Assembly: GCA_947481985.1 (NCBI GenBank)
Contig: CANKIK010000006.1
Span: 1 to 64,000, forward strand
Direction: 5' to 3'
From: QWOP01 sp003669605
GTDB lineage: Bacteria; Planctomycetota; Planctomycetia; Pirellulales; UBA1268
Length of the DNA: 64,000 nucleotides
The notes below the pieces were generated by a model. The model did not search any database. It was not told the origin of the DNA and saw only the letters and a program-made list of their open reading frames with translations. The position numbers and the translations under genes were made by a program. How positions within the stretch are numbered: position 1 is the first letter of the stretch; the number at the start of each line of letters is the position of its first letter. Below are positions 16,594 through 24,241 of the stretch, in pieces.

Positions 16594-17364
16594 TTATTTC
16601 CAGTTCGAGTAGTCGGTGGGCACGAGATATTCCGAGAGGACTCCGTCCTTGGCTTCGGTGAGTAGGCCACCGGCCTTCTTCTCAGACGCCTCGCGGGCGG
16701 TCACCCATTCCGGGTCTTTGCGGAACGATTCAAACGAGGCCTTCGCCGCCTCGACGCTGTCGTGGGAGAGGAGATAGATCAGTTTCCGGTCGGCGTCGGG
16801 GCTCCCCTCGACGAGGTTCCAGTAGATGAGGTTTCTCATGCCATGCCGAGTGAAAAGGGCGAGGGTGTGATCCCGAAAGCGGGCGTTGAGCCCACCGAGA
16901 TTGCCGGGAGAGGAGGTATAGGTCCGCAGTTCAAAGACCCGTTTCTTGGATTCGTTCTGGATGTCGAGTGCCGGCGAGTAGTCGGTGGTCGTCATGAACG
17001 TTTCAGTTGCCTTCTCAACGAGTTTGCCATCCTTCTCGGAGGCCGAATAGGCCGCCTTCCACTCCGGATCGTTGACGAACGCCCCCCACGATGCATCCCG
17101 CGCCTGGCGGTCGGGATAGGAGAGGAAGTAGACGAGTTTCCGCTCGGGGTTGTCACCCACCGGCACAAAGTAGCCGACGTTGGTCATGCCGTGCTTGGCG
17201 AAGAGTTTCGTGGTGTGGTCGCGGAAGCGGGCATGGAGGGCGTCGAGCTTGCCGGGAGGGGCGAAATAGACGCGCATCTCGTAGAGCCGGCCATCCTCGG
17301 CCGCGCGGACAAGCGTCATCCCAAGCATGGCGATGACGAACGTGGTGAACAGAATACGGATCAT
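16594..17364 (-). CDS. Secreted protein with two NIPSNAP domains
   Basis: The 256-residue protein has a cleavable signal peptide (residues 1-22, ending LVRAAEDG) and two tandem NIPSNAP domains. Each begins with an ELRTY/EMRVY strand (LYEMRVYFAPPGKLDALHAR and VFELRTYTSSPGNLGGLNAR), continues RFRDHT-LF-KHGM, and ends DPEWKAAY or DPEWVTAR. NIPSNAP is a ferredoxin-like fold related to Dabb; no enzymatic role is known for exported bacterial members, which are abundant in planctomycetes. The ATG at 17364 is chosen because it gives the signal peptide and has AGGAG about 8 nt upstream. The ORF continues upstream only as an antisense of the divergent dihydropteroate-synthase-like gene. Confidence 0.88.
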   Translation of the reverse strand: MIRILFTTFVIAMLGMTLVRAAEDGRLYEMRVYFAPPGKLDALHARFRDHTTKLFAKHGMTNVGYFVPVGDNPERKLVYFLSYPDRQARDASWGAFVNDPEWKAAYSASEKDGKLVEKATETFMTTTDYSPALDIQNESKKRVFELRTYTSSPGNLGGLNARFRDHTLALFTRHGMRNLIYWNLVEGSPDADRKLIYLLSHDSVEAAKASFESFRKDPEWVTAREASEKKAGGLLTEAKDGVLSEYLVPTDYSNWK

Positions 17365-17541
17365 CAGGACTGCTCCTCGGTGGTCGGAACGATTGCTGAA
17401 GGTCTTGAATCTACGTGCTACAGGCCGGAAGGGGAACGGCCCTGCCCCACCACCGACGTGGAGGATTGTCTGGGATGACTTTTTCCACGGCGAGATAGAC
17501 TGCAGGAACACCCCGCTCCCTTTCCGACACTTTCTACTGCC

Positions 17542-19011
17542 GTGACCGCCTCCCGCCAGCGCATCCACTTCGTGACCGGCCGGCTCGCGGAACCATCGCT
17601 GCGGGAGGTGCTTTCGCGACTCGGTCCCACGGTCGGCTTCGAGCCGACCGTTCAGGTGATGAACATCACCGTTGCCGCCTTGATGACCACGCCGTGGATC
17701 TCCAAACGGCTCCAGGTGCCGGAGGGAACCGACCGAGTGGTCCTTCCTGGCGCCGTCAGCGGCCCGCTCGACGCGGTGCAAAAGGTGAGCGGTGCCCCTG
17801 TCGAACGGGGCCCAGAGGACCTGCGGCGGCTCGATGAATACTTCGGCCAGCAGCGGAGCGATCTTGCTGACTACGGCCCGCACTCCATCGAGATCATCGC
17901 CGAAATCAACCATGCCCCGCGGATGACCAACGATGCGATCCTCGCCGAGGCGCGGCGAATGCGTGCCGACGGTGCCGACCGCATCGACCTCGGCTGCGAT
18001 CCCGAAGGGGGCTGGAGCGGTGTGGCCGACGTCGTTCGACGCCTCGTCGACGACGGGCACTCGGTCTCCATCGACAGCTTCGATCCCCAGGAAGTGACTG
18101 CCGCCGTACAGGCCGGGGCATCGCTCGTTCTCTCGGTGAATTCCACGAACGTCGAGCGGGCGGCCGACTGGGGCTGCGAGGTGGTGGCCGTCCCCGACGT
18201 CCCGGCCACACTGGAGGGGCTCTACGAGACCGTCGAACGACTCGATCGCGCCGGCGTGAAAGCGCGCGTCGATCCCGTTCTGGAACCGATCGGATTCGGA
18301 TTCGCCGCCAGTCTCGGCCGCTATCTCGACGTCCGCCGCCGGCTCCCGACCGCCGAGATGATGATGGGGATCGGCAACCTCACCGAACTCACCGACGTCG
18401 ACTCCGCCGGGGTCAACGTCCTCCTGCTGGGATTTTGCCAGGAGGTGGGGATCCGTTCGGTGCTCACCACGGAGGTGATCCATTGGGCGAAAAGCAGCGT
18501 GAAGGAATGCGACCTCGGCCGCCGGCTCGTCCACCACGCCGTCACGAAGCGGACGCTCCCCAAGCATGTCGAGCCCCGTCTGATCACGCTCCGCTCGGGA
18601 AAGCCGCAGCAGTACAGCGACACCGCTCTCGACCGGCTCGCCGCCGCGATCCGCGATCCCAATTTCCGCATCTTTGCCGAGCGGGGTGAGATTCATCTGG
18701 TCGGCCGCGATCTCCACCTGGCCTCCGCCGACCCATTTCAACTCTTTGCGGCACTCTCGGCGGCCGGCAGGAACGACATCGATCCCTCCCATGCCTTCTA
18801 CCTCGGTTACGAGCTGTCAAAGGCGGTCACGGCCCTCACGCTCCACAAGGATTACCGCCAGGACCAGTCGCTTGAATGGGGCCACCTCACGCGCCCCGAG
18901 ATTGCCCATGGTCCCTCGCGGGCGGCGGCAGGCGTGGCCGGTGCCATCGACCCGGTGGCGCCGGACGACCCGCCGCCGGGAGCCCCGGCTGCCGGGGAGG
19001 AAACACCATGA
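17542..19011 (+). CDS. Dihydropteroate-synthase-like protein (H4MPT-associated)
   Basis: The 489-residue protein starts at a GTG. Its central part is a pterin-binding TIM barrel: IIAEINHAPRMTNDAI, MRADGADRIDLGCDPEGG, GHSVSIDSF and MMMGIGNLTELTD match the strand ends of dihydropteroate synthase. The N-terminal 120 residues (VTGRLAEPSLREVLSRLG) and the C-terminal 150 are extra, as in the archaeal DHPS-like proteins and the homologues found in methylotroph and planctomycete H4MPT gene sets. The precise reaction in H4MPT synthesis is not settled, so I do not call it FolP. Its stop overlaps the pabB ATG by 4 bp, which ties it to p-aminobenzoate supply. It is divergent from the NIPSNAP gene. Confidence 0.75.
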   Translation: MTASRQRIHFVTGRLAEPSLREVLSRLGPTVGFEPTVQVMNITVAALMTTPWISKRLQVPEGTDRVVLPGAVSGPLDAVQKVSGAPVERGPEDLRRLDEYFGQQRSDLADYGPHSIEIIAEINHAPRMTNDAILAEARRMRADGADRIDLGCDPEGGWSGVADVVRRLVDDGHSVSIDSFDPQEVTAAVQAGASLVLSVNSTNVERAADWGCEVVAVPDVPATLEGLYETVERLDRAGVKARVDPVLEPIGFGFAASLGRYLDVRRRLPTAEMMMGIGNLTELTDVDSAGVNVLLLGFCQEVGIRSVLTTEVIHWAKSSVKECDLGRRLVHHAVTKRTLPKHVEPRLITLRSGKPQQYSDTALDRLAAAIRDPNFRIFAERGEIHLVGRDLHLASADPFQLFAALSAAGRNDIDPSHAFYLGYELSKAVTALTLHKDYRQDQSLEWGHLTRPEIAHGPSRAAAGVAGAIDPVAPDDPPPGAPAAGEETP

Positions 19012-20555
19012 GCCCATCGTTCCTCGCGCTGCAACTCTCCCGCTGCCGGGCGACGCCTTCGGGGGCTCTCGTCGCTGAGTTACCGGCAGACGTGACCGCC
19101 GTCGACATCTTCAAAGCGCTCGCTCAGGCTCCCCACCGGCTGTTCCTCGACAGCGCTGTGATCGATGGGACGGCCGCCAACGGCAGTGTCGCGGCGACTG
19201 GTTCGGCACCGCGGTTGGGCAGGTTTTCGTTCGTGGCAGCCGACCCGGTCCACTCACTCACACTCGTGGCGCCGCAGCCGTGGGGGCCCGCCGCCGCAAC
19301 GGCAGTCGGCGAGGCATTCTCCAGCATCCGTACCCTGCTTGCCGACCTCGCCTGCCCGACGATCCCCGGGCTGCCCCCGTTTCAGGGAGGGATCGGAGGG
19401 CTTGTCGGTTACGAAGCAGGCTTGGCGTTGCTCGGCATTGGCCCGCCGGAAGGGACCACGTCGACGATGCCCCTTCTCTCGCTCCATCTCTATGACGTCG
19501 TCTTTGCCTTCGACCACGATCTGGGGAAGGGCTGGGTGATCTCGCAGGGAGTTCCCGCCAAGGGGCCGGTGGCTCGGGCCCGCCTGGCCGCAGCGCGGAT
19601 GGATGCAATTCTCGCCCTCCTCCGCGGCCCCTGCCCGACTGCGTCCACCATCCCTGGCAGGCTTCCCGGAAGCTGCCAGCACGCACTCTCAGGCCATCCG
19701 GGGGTGTTCTCGACGCATTCCCCTGCCGACTACTACGCCATGGTGCGAGCCGGTATCGAATTCGTCCGCAGCGGCGACATTTTCCAGGTGAACCTCGCCC
19801 AGCGCCTCGCGGTGGCTGGGGAGATCGATCCTACCCGGCTCCACCTCCGGGCCCGCGTCGTTAACCCCGCGCCGTTCGCTGCCAGCTTCGACGCCGGCAC
19901 CGCCCGGATCACGAGCATGTCGCCAGAACGGCTCCTCTCGGTGTCGCGTGGCATGGCGCGGATGCACCCCATCAAGGGAACGCGCCGCGTCCTCGCCAGC
20001 CCTGAAGCCGATCTCTTCGCCGGGGACGATCTCGGCGCCAGCGCCAAGGACAGGGCCGAGAACGTGATGATCGTTGACCTCGTGCGCAACGACCTTTCCC
20101 GCGTCTGCACGCCACACAGCGTCCGCGTGGAGGCCCTCTGCCGGCTGGAGCGGTATTCCACGGTGCAGCATCTGGTGTCCATCGTCACCGGAAAACTCCG
20201 CCCCGGCTTGGGGCCGCTCGATGCCCTTCTCGCGGCCCTCCCCGGGGGAAGCGTGACGGGTGCTCCCAAGCACCGGGCCTGCGAAATCATTTCCAGCCTC
20301 GAGCCCTTTGCACGCGGGGCGTACTGCGGGTCGATCGGCTACCTCGGACTCGATGGCAGTGCCGACTTCAACCTCCTCATCCGCACGTTTGTGGCGGCAG
20401 ACGGCGCCGTGACATTCGCGGCCGGCGGGGGGATCACGGCGGCAAGTGATCCAGGCGCCGAACATGCCGAGAGCCTGCACAAGGCGGAGGGGATGCTGCG
20501 CGTGCTCGCGTCGCTCGGCCGCGATGCAGACGTCTCCAACGGGAGCGTGCCATGA
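19008..20555 (+). CDS. pabB: Aminodeoxychorismate synthase component I
   Basis: PabB converts chorismate and ammonia to 4-amino-4-deoxychorismate, the precursor of p-aminobenzoate. The 515-residue chorismate-binding enzyme has MHPIKGTRR, where the Lys in PIKGT marks PabB rather than anthranilate synthase (PIAGT). It also has DRAENVMIVDLVRNDL, the magnesium-binding segment GSVTGAPKHRACEII, and YCGSIGYLGLDG near the C-terminus. The ATG at 19008 overlaps the upstream stop (ATGA), and its own stop overlaps pabA in the same way, so three genes are coupled. A separate aminodeoxychorismate lyase (pabC) is not in the window. The product can feed folate or, given the neighbours, H4MPT. Confidence 0.9.
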   Translation: MSPSFLALQLSRCRATPSGALVAELPADVTAVDIFKALAQAPHRLFLDSAVIDGTAANGSVAATGSAPRLGRFSFVAADPVHSLTLVAPQPWGPAAATAVGEAFSSIRTLLADLACPTIPGLPPFQGGIGGLVGYEAGLALLGIGPPEGTTSTMPLLSLHLYDVVFAFDHDLGKGWVISQGVPAKGPVARARLAAARMDAILALLRGPCPTASTIPGRLPGSCQHALSGHPGVFSTHSPADYYAMVRAGIEFVRSGDIFQVNLAQRLAVAGEIDPTRLHLRARVVNPAPFAASFDAGTARITSMSPERLLSVSRGMARMHPIKGTRRVLASPEADLFAGDDLGASAKDRAENVMIVDLVRNDLSRVCTPHSVRVEALCRLERYSTVQHLVSIVTGKLRPGLGPLDALLAALPGGSVTGAPKHRACEIISSLEPFARGAYCGSIGYLGLDGSADFNLLIRTFVAADGAVTFAAGGGITAASDPGAEHAESLHKAEGMLRVLASLGRDADVSNGSVP

Positions 20556-21217
20556 TCATTCTTCTCGACAACCGCGACAGTTTTGTCTTTAACCTCGCCC
20601 GCTATTTTCATCTCCTCGGGGTGCCGGCATTCGTTCTCCCCAGCCACGAGGTATCACCAGACGACATCGAGCGGTTCGAACCCCAGGCGATCGTGATCTC
20701 GCCTGGCCCCTGCACGCCACTCGAGGCAGGCTGCTCGATGGCGGCGGTGCGGGCGTTCCGCGGACGCGTGCCAATACTCGGCGTCTGCTTGGGGCATCAG
20801 GCGATCGCCGCGGCGCTCGGCGGGCAGATCGTGCGGGCCCGCGAGCCAGTCCATGGGCGAACAAGCCCCGTGCACCACGACGAAGTGAACCTCTTCGCGG
20901 GGATCCCCAGCCCGATGGTGGTGGCCCGCTACCATTCGCTCGTCATCGAGCGTGAGTCTTTGCCAGAGTCACTGGCCATCACCGCCGTCGACGACGAGGG
21001 AACGATCATGGCGGTAGAGGACCGGGCCCGGGGGCTCTACGGCGTGCAATTCCACCCCGAATCGATCCTCACCCGCCATGGTTTTTCGCTCCTGGCAAAC
21101 TTCCTCGATCTCGCCGGTATCCCCCGCGAGCGCGGGCTTCCGGAATCGGAGGCAGGCGCCGAACCGGCAGACGGATCCGCCCCCCCCGATGCCGATGAGC
21201 GGATCGTGACCTTCTGA
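20552..21217 (+). CDS. pabA: Aminodeoxychorismate synthase component II (glutamine amidotransferase)
   Basis: This is a class I glutaminase that supplies ammonia to PabB. The 221-residue protein shows LLDNRDSFVFNLARY at the start, the oxyanion/strand motif VISPGPCTP, the nucleophile elbow GVCLGHQAI with the catalytic Cys near residue 73, and the His/Glu of VQFHPESILT. Family sequence alone does not separate PabA from TrpG, but coupling to a PIKGT-type PabB by a 4-bp overlap supports PabA; it might serve TrpE as well. The last 30 residues (ESEAGAEPADGSAPPDA) are a disordered tail. The operon ends here; no T-rich hairpin is visible behind it. Confidence 0.88.
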   Translation: MIILLDNRDSFVFNLARYFHLLGVPAFVLPSHEVSPDDIERFEPQAIVISPGPCTPLEAGCSMAAVRAFRGRVPILGVCLGHQAIAAALGGQIVRAREPVHGRTSPVHHDEVNLFAGIPSPMVVARYHSLVIERESLPESLAITAVDDEGTIMAVEDRARGLYGVQFHPESILTRHGFSLLANFLDLAGIPRERGLPESEAGAEPADGSAPPDADERIVTF

Positions 21218-21343
21218 CAGGCCTACACGTCAAACCGCTGACTGGTGCTGTCCGACTGATCCGCAGCCGCAATCGGCGTGCCATGTCATCGGTTCCCGGC
21301 AGAGTCGGCTTCGAGCGCACGCAAGCCACGAGGCCGGGGCTCC

Positions 21344-22159
21344 TCAGGCCCGCCGAAAACCGCCGTTGACCGGCAGCACCTGCCCGGTGACGAACGCCGC
21401 ATCTGATGACACGAGCCAGCGGACCGCCGCGGCAATGTCGGCAGGCTCTCCCCAGCGTCCCAGCATGCTCTCACGCACCGCCCGCTTCTGCCACACCTCG
21501 CTTGCACCCTCCCCCCACTTGGTCCTGATCCACCCCGGCGCCACGCAGTTGACCCGCACCTGGGGGCTGAGTGACCGCGCCACACTCCGCGTGAACGCCA
21601 TCACAGCCCCCTTGCTGGCCGCGAAGAGTTCGCCGGAATCCCCCTCCATGCCACTCTCGGCCTGATCCCAACCGGTGGTCACGATATTCCCCCGCGCCAT
21701 GCCTGTCGCCGCCTGCTCGTCGCTCCAACGCTGCTTCATCTGTCGGCCAAAGGCCCGCGTCAGGATCATCGTCGATGTCACGTCGACCCGCAGCAACTCC
21801 TCGAGTTTGCGTTCAAACCCCCACGCGGCGGCGGCGCCTGTGAGCACGTCGGCTCCGGCGACGAGGACGAGCGTGTCGAGATCGGGAAGCCCCGTTGACA
21901 CATCGTCGACCAACCGCAGGAGAGCCTCGTGATCGCCGAGATCGCAGAGGAACCTTCCGGCATACCGGTCCATCTGTGTCAATTCCGCGGCAAGGTCAGC
22001 GGCGGCGGCGGCCGAGCGGCCATGGATCGCCACCGCCGCGCCGGCTGCAGCCAATTCCAATGCCACAGCGCGGCCGATGCCATGCGTCGCACCGGTGACC
22101 AGCACCGTCCGCCGCCCGAGGTTCATTGCGGGGGAATCTCTGGCGGTAGCCGCGGTCAT
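21344..22159 (-). CDS. SDR-family oxidoreductase lacking the catalytic Tyr
   Basis: The 271-residue protein is a short-chain dehydrogenase/reductase: LVTGATHGIGRAVALELAAA is the NAD(P)-binding loop, VLVAGAD matches the NNAG position, and RVNCVAPGWIRT and VTGQVLPVNGGF are the C-terminal motifs. At the active site the usual YxxxK reads LFAASKGAV, so Tyr is replaced by Phe (TTC) while Lys is kept; the preceding Ser motif is IVTTGWDQ. It may be non-catalytic or have an altered mechanism. The start at 22159 gives a 4-bp ATGA overlap with the upstream propeller gene; an internal ATG at 22126 also fits homology. It is the second gene of that two-gene unit. Confidence 0.82.
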   Translation of the reverse strand: MTAATARDSPAMNLGRRTVLVTGATHGIGRAVALELAAAGAAVAIHGRSAAAAADLAAELTQMDRYAGRFLCDLGDHEALLRLVDDVSTGLPDLDTLVLVAGADVLTGAAAAWGFERKLEELLRVDVTSTMILTRAFGRQMKQRWSDEQAATGMARGNIVTTGWDQAESGMEGDSGELFAASKGAVMAFTRSVARSLSPQVRVNCVAPGWIRTKWGEGASEVWQKRAVRESMLGRWGEPADIAAAVRWLVSSDAAFVTGQVLPVNGGFRRA

Positions 22160-24030
22160 GGCGCCGGCGTCTCCGTTACGGCGGCGGCCTCCGGTTCGGC
22201 AGCGGCCGGTTCGGCAGCGGCAGGAGCGGCAGGTTCCGCTGCGGGCAGCGTTTCGTCCCCCGGCATGGCGGTCGCCCCCTGCCGCTGGCTTCCTGCCAGC
22301 AGCGGCAACTGATAACAGACGGCTTCGACGGCGTTCCGCAGGAGAAGTTTGTCGCCGATCACTGCCGGGCTGTTCCAAGTCTGGTCGGAGAGGGCGTGGA
22401 GGCGGGCCAGTTCACGATGGGCCTTGGGAGTCGCCTCGACCAGAACCACATCGCCCGGCTCGGATTGGACGACGAGGAGATCGTTGACGCGGAGCAGTTG
22501 CCCCTGGTCGTAGCGGCCTCCCTTCCAGGCCCGCTTTCCGTCGGCTGCCCGGACACACTCAAGAATCCCATCGGAAAGCCCGTAGAGGTGGCCGTCGTGG
22601 AAAGCGACGTTGGTGAACTTCGTCTTCAGGCTCCCCTTCGCCCGCCACGCTTCCTTGACTCCCCATGCGCCGTCGGTTGCGGCAGTATCGGCGCACGCGA
22701 CATCAAACGCGGCGGCACCGATGCCATAGCCCTTGGAGATAAAGATCCGCTCCGCACCGATCACCACCGGTTGGGTGCAGGAGGCATCGGAGTTGCTGTG
22801 TCCCGACCACGGGAAACGCCACGCCTCGGCATGGTCGGCAGGATCGAAGCCGATCACCTGCGACTCAGTGACCGTGACCAGGAACGTCTTGCCACCGACG
22901 GTCAGCAGACTCGGGCTCACATAACTGATCTGGTCGTCGCCGGCCGTCCAGCGCCGCTCACCCGTGTCTCGCGCGTAGGCGACCAGCGCCACCGGCCCAT
23001 CGGCCCCAGACTTTCCCCTCCGCGGCCCCCCCCCCGGTACGACAACGATGTCGTCGAGGAGCAGCGGCGATCCGGCGCGTCCCCAGGCGACGGCAGCCTC
23101 GTGGCCGGCTGGATCGATCCCCAGATCAGCGATGACGTCCTTTTTCCAGAGCACCTCACCGGTGGCTCCGGCGATGGCATGGAGCCAGCCGGTGGCCCCG
23201 GCGGCGTAGACGACTCCGTCGCGGATCGTCGGCGTCGACCGCGGGCCAACGCCGCCGAGCACCGTCTGGTGGCGGCTGGGCACCGTCACCTGCCAGAGTG
23301 GTTCGCCAGTGGACAGCGTCAGGCAGGTGATGATCTCGTCGTCGCCGCGTTGTTCAAGGGTCACGGCATGATCCCCCTCGGTGGCAAAGCCGCTCCAGCC
23401 GGCGCCGATCGGCCGCCGCCAGAGTTCCCGGGGAGGACGATCGGTCCAAGCCGGATCGATCGGCGCAGCGATCGCATCTGGAATCGATGCGTCTCCAGCG
23501 GGCCCGAGGAATCGCGAAAAATCCTCTGAAGAAGGCTCCCAACGCGACTTCTCCGCCGCAGGCCCGACCACCACCGGAGCCAGGAGCCTGTCACGCGACG
23601 TCTGCCAGACCCAGCGAAACTCCGGCAGCAGGTCGCCCGAGACCCGTTCGATCCGCAGTGTGGTGAGCCCCAAAGCCACCACTCCCAGGAGGCTAAAAGC
23701 CACGGCCCACTTCAGCCGCGGCGCGTGCCCACTCTCGCGGAGAAACCAGACCACCGCCGACATCAGCGCCGAAAAGCAGAGGATCAACGTGATGATATTG
23801 CGGACGGCCCCATCGACGACGCCGCCAACGACATGCTCAAGGAGCCCGGCCCGCACCATCAGGGCCGCTGCGGCCAGCGAACAGAGCGAGACGATCAATC
23901 GCCGTGGCGGTCGGAGGGAAGCCGCCAAGGCAGCCTCCGGAACCGAACGCCCTGCCGCCCCGCGTGGCTGGGCGGAAGTCGGTGGCTGCGGGGAGGCTTG
24001 GGGCTGGGTGTGGGGCTTGCGTCTGGACAT
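22156..24030 (-). CDS. Membrane-anchored PQQ-like beta-propeller protein
   Basis: The 624-residue protein opens with a Pro/Gln-rich cytosolic stretch, then three hydrophobic helices (LIVSLCSLAAAALMV, IITLILCFSALMSAVVWFL, WAVAFSLLGVVALGL), so it is anchored in the membrane. The rest is a beta-propeller with repeated blades of the PQQ type, such as VYAAGATGWLHAIAGATGEVLWKKD, then GERRWTAG and DGKRAWKGG. Such propellers in planctomycetes are usually BamB-like or of unknown function; no quinoprotein active-site residues can be assigned. An Ala/Glu/Pro-rich tail closes it. The ATG at 24030 precedes the first plausible codons. It is translationally coupled to the SDR gene downstream and divergent from the transsulfuration gene. 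Confidence 0.82.
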   Translation of the reverse strand: MSRRKPHTQPQASPQPPTSAQPRGAAGRSVPEAALAASLRPPRRLIVSLCSLAAAALMVRAGLLEHVVGGVVDGAVRNIITLILCFSALMSAVVWFLRESGHAPRLKWAVAFSLLGVVALGLTTLRIERVSGDLLPEFRWVWQTSRDRLLAPVVVGPAAEKSRWEPSSEDFSRFLGPAGDASIPDAIAAPIDPAWTDRPPRELWRRPIGAGWSGFATEGDHAVTLEQRGDDEIITCLTLSTGEPLWQVTVPSRHQTVLGGVGPRSTPTIRDGVVYAAGATGWLHAIAGATGEVLWKKDVIADLGIDPAGHEAAVAWGRAGSPLLLDDIVVVPGGGPRRGKSGADGPVALVAYARDTGERRWTAGDDQISYVSPSLLTVGGKTFLVTVTESQVIGFDPADHAEAWRFPWSGHSNSDASCTQPVVIGAERIFISKGYGIGAAAFDVACADTAATDGAWGVKEAWRAKGSLKTKFTNVAFHDGHLYGLSDGILECVRAADGKRAWKGGRYDQGQLLRVNDLLVVQSEPGDVVLVEATPKAHRELARLHALSDQTWNSPAVIGDKLLLRNAVEAVCYQLPLLAGSQRQGATAMPGDETLPAAEPAAPAAAEPAAAEPEAAAVTETPAP

Positions 24031-24145
24031 CTGTGGGCACCTGACAGGACCGGCTCGAACCAGGCCCGGGCCGTGGGACCGGGAGGGATTGGGCGAGTTT
24101 ACCGCTCGTGCAGTTCCCGCGCCCATTGCGATCCGTGGCGCTCCC

Positions 24146-24175
24146 AAAGGCCTCCGCTGAGGAGGCCTTTTCCTT
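24146..24175. terminator. Strong hairpin with T-run upstream of transsulfuration gene
   Basis: AAAGGCCTCC (24146-24155), loop GCTGA and GGAGGCCTTT (24161-24170) make a perfect 10-bp stem, and the plus strand continues TTTTCC. It has the form of an intrinsic terminator on the plus strand, yet no plus-strand gene lies just upstream, since the neighbour is divergent. It sits directly before a promoter-like sequence, so it may insulate that promoter, end a short antisense or small RNA, or act as a leader hairpin. Confidence 0.5.
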
Positions 24176-24202
24176 GTGGCATCACCGGGGCTGGACTAGA
24201 CT
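24174..24202 (+). promoter_or_regulatory. Candidate sigma70 promoter for transsulfuration gene
   Basis: TTGTGG (24174-24179) and TAGACT (24197-24202) are separated by 17 bp and lie about 40 bp before the ATG at 24242. The -10 is fair and the -35 has two mismatches to TTGACA. The site begins at the foot of the upstream hairpin. Confidence 0.4.
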
Positions 24203-24241
24203 CCGCCGACGGCCCCATTCCCCCACCACATTGGATTCCCC

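Noticed and set aside
16594..18792. 732-residue minus-strand frame over the dihydropteroate-synthase-like gene
   Set aside because: Only the last 256 codons (NIPSNAP) are protein-like; the rest mirrors the real plus-strand gene.
19008..20555. Anthranilate synthase (trpE) as identity for the chorismate enzyme
   Set aside because: The diagnostic motif is PIKGT rather than PIAGT, which fits PabB, and the neighbours are pterin-cofactor genes.
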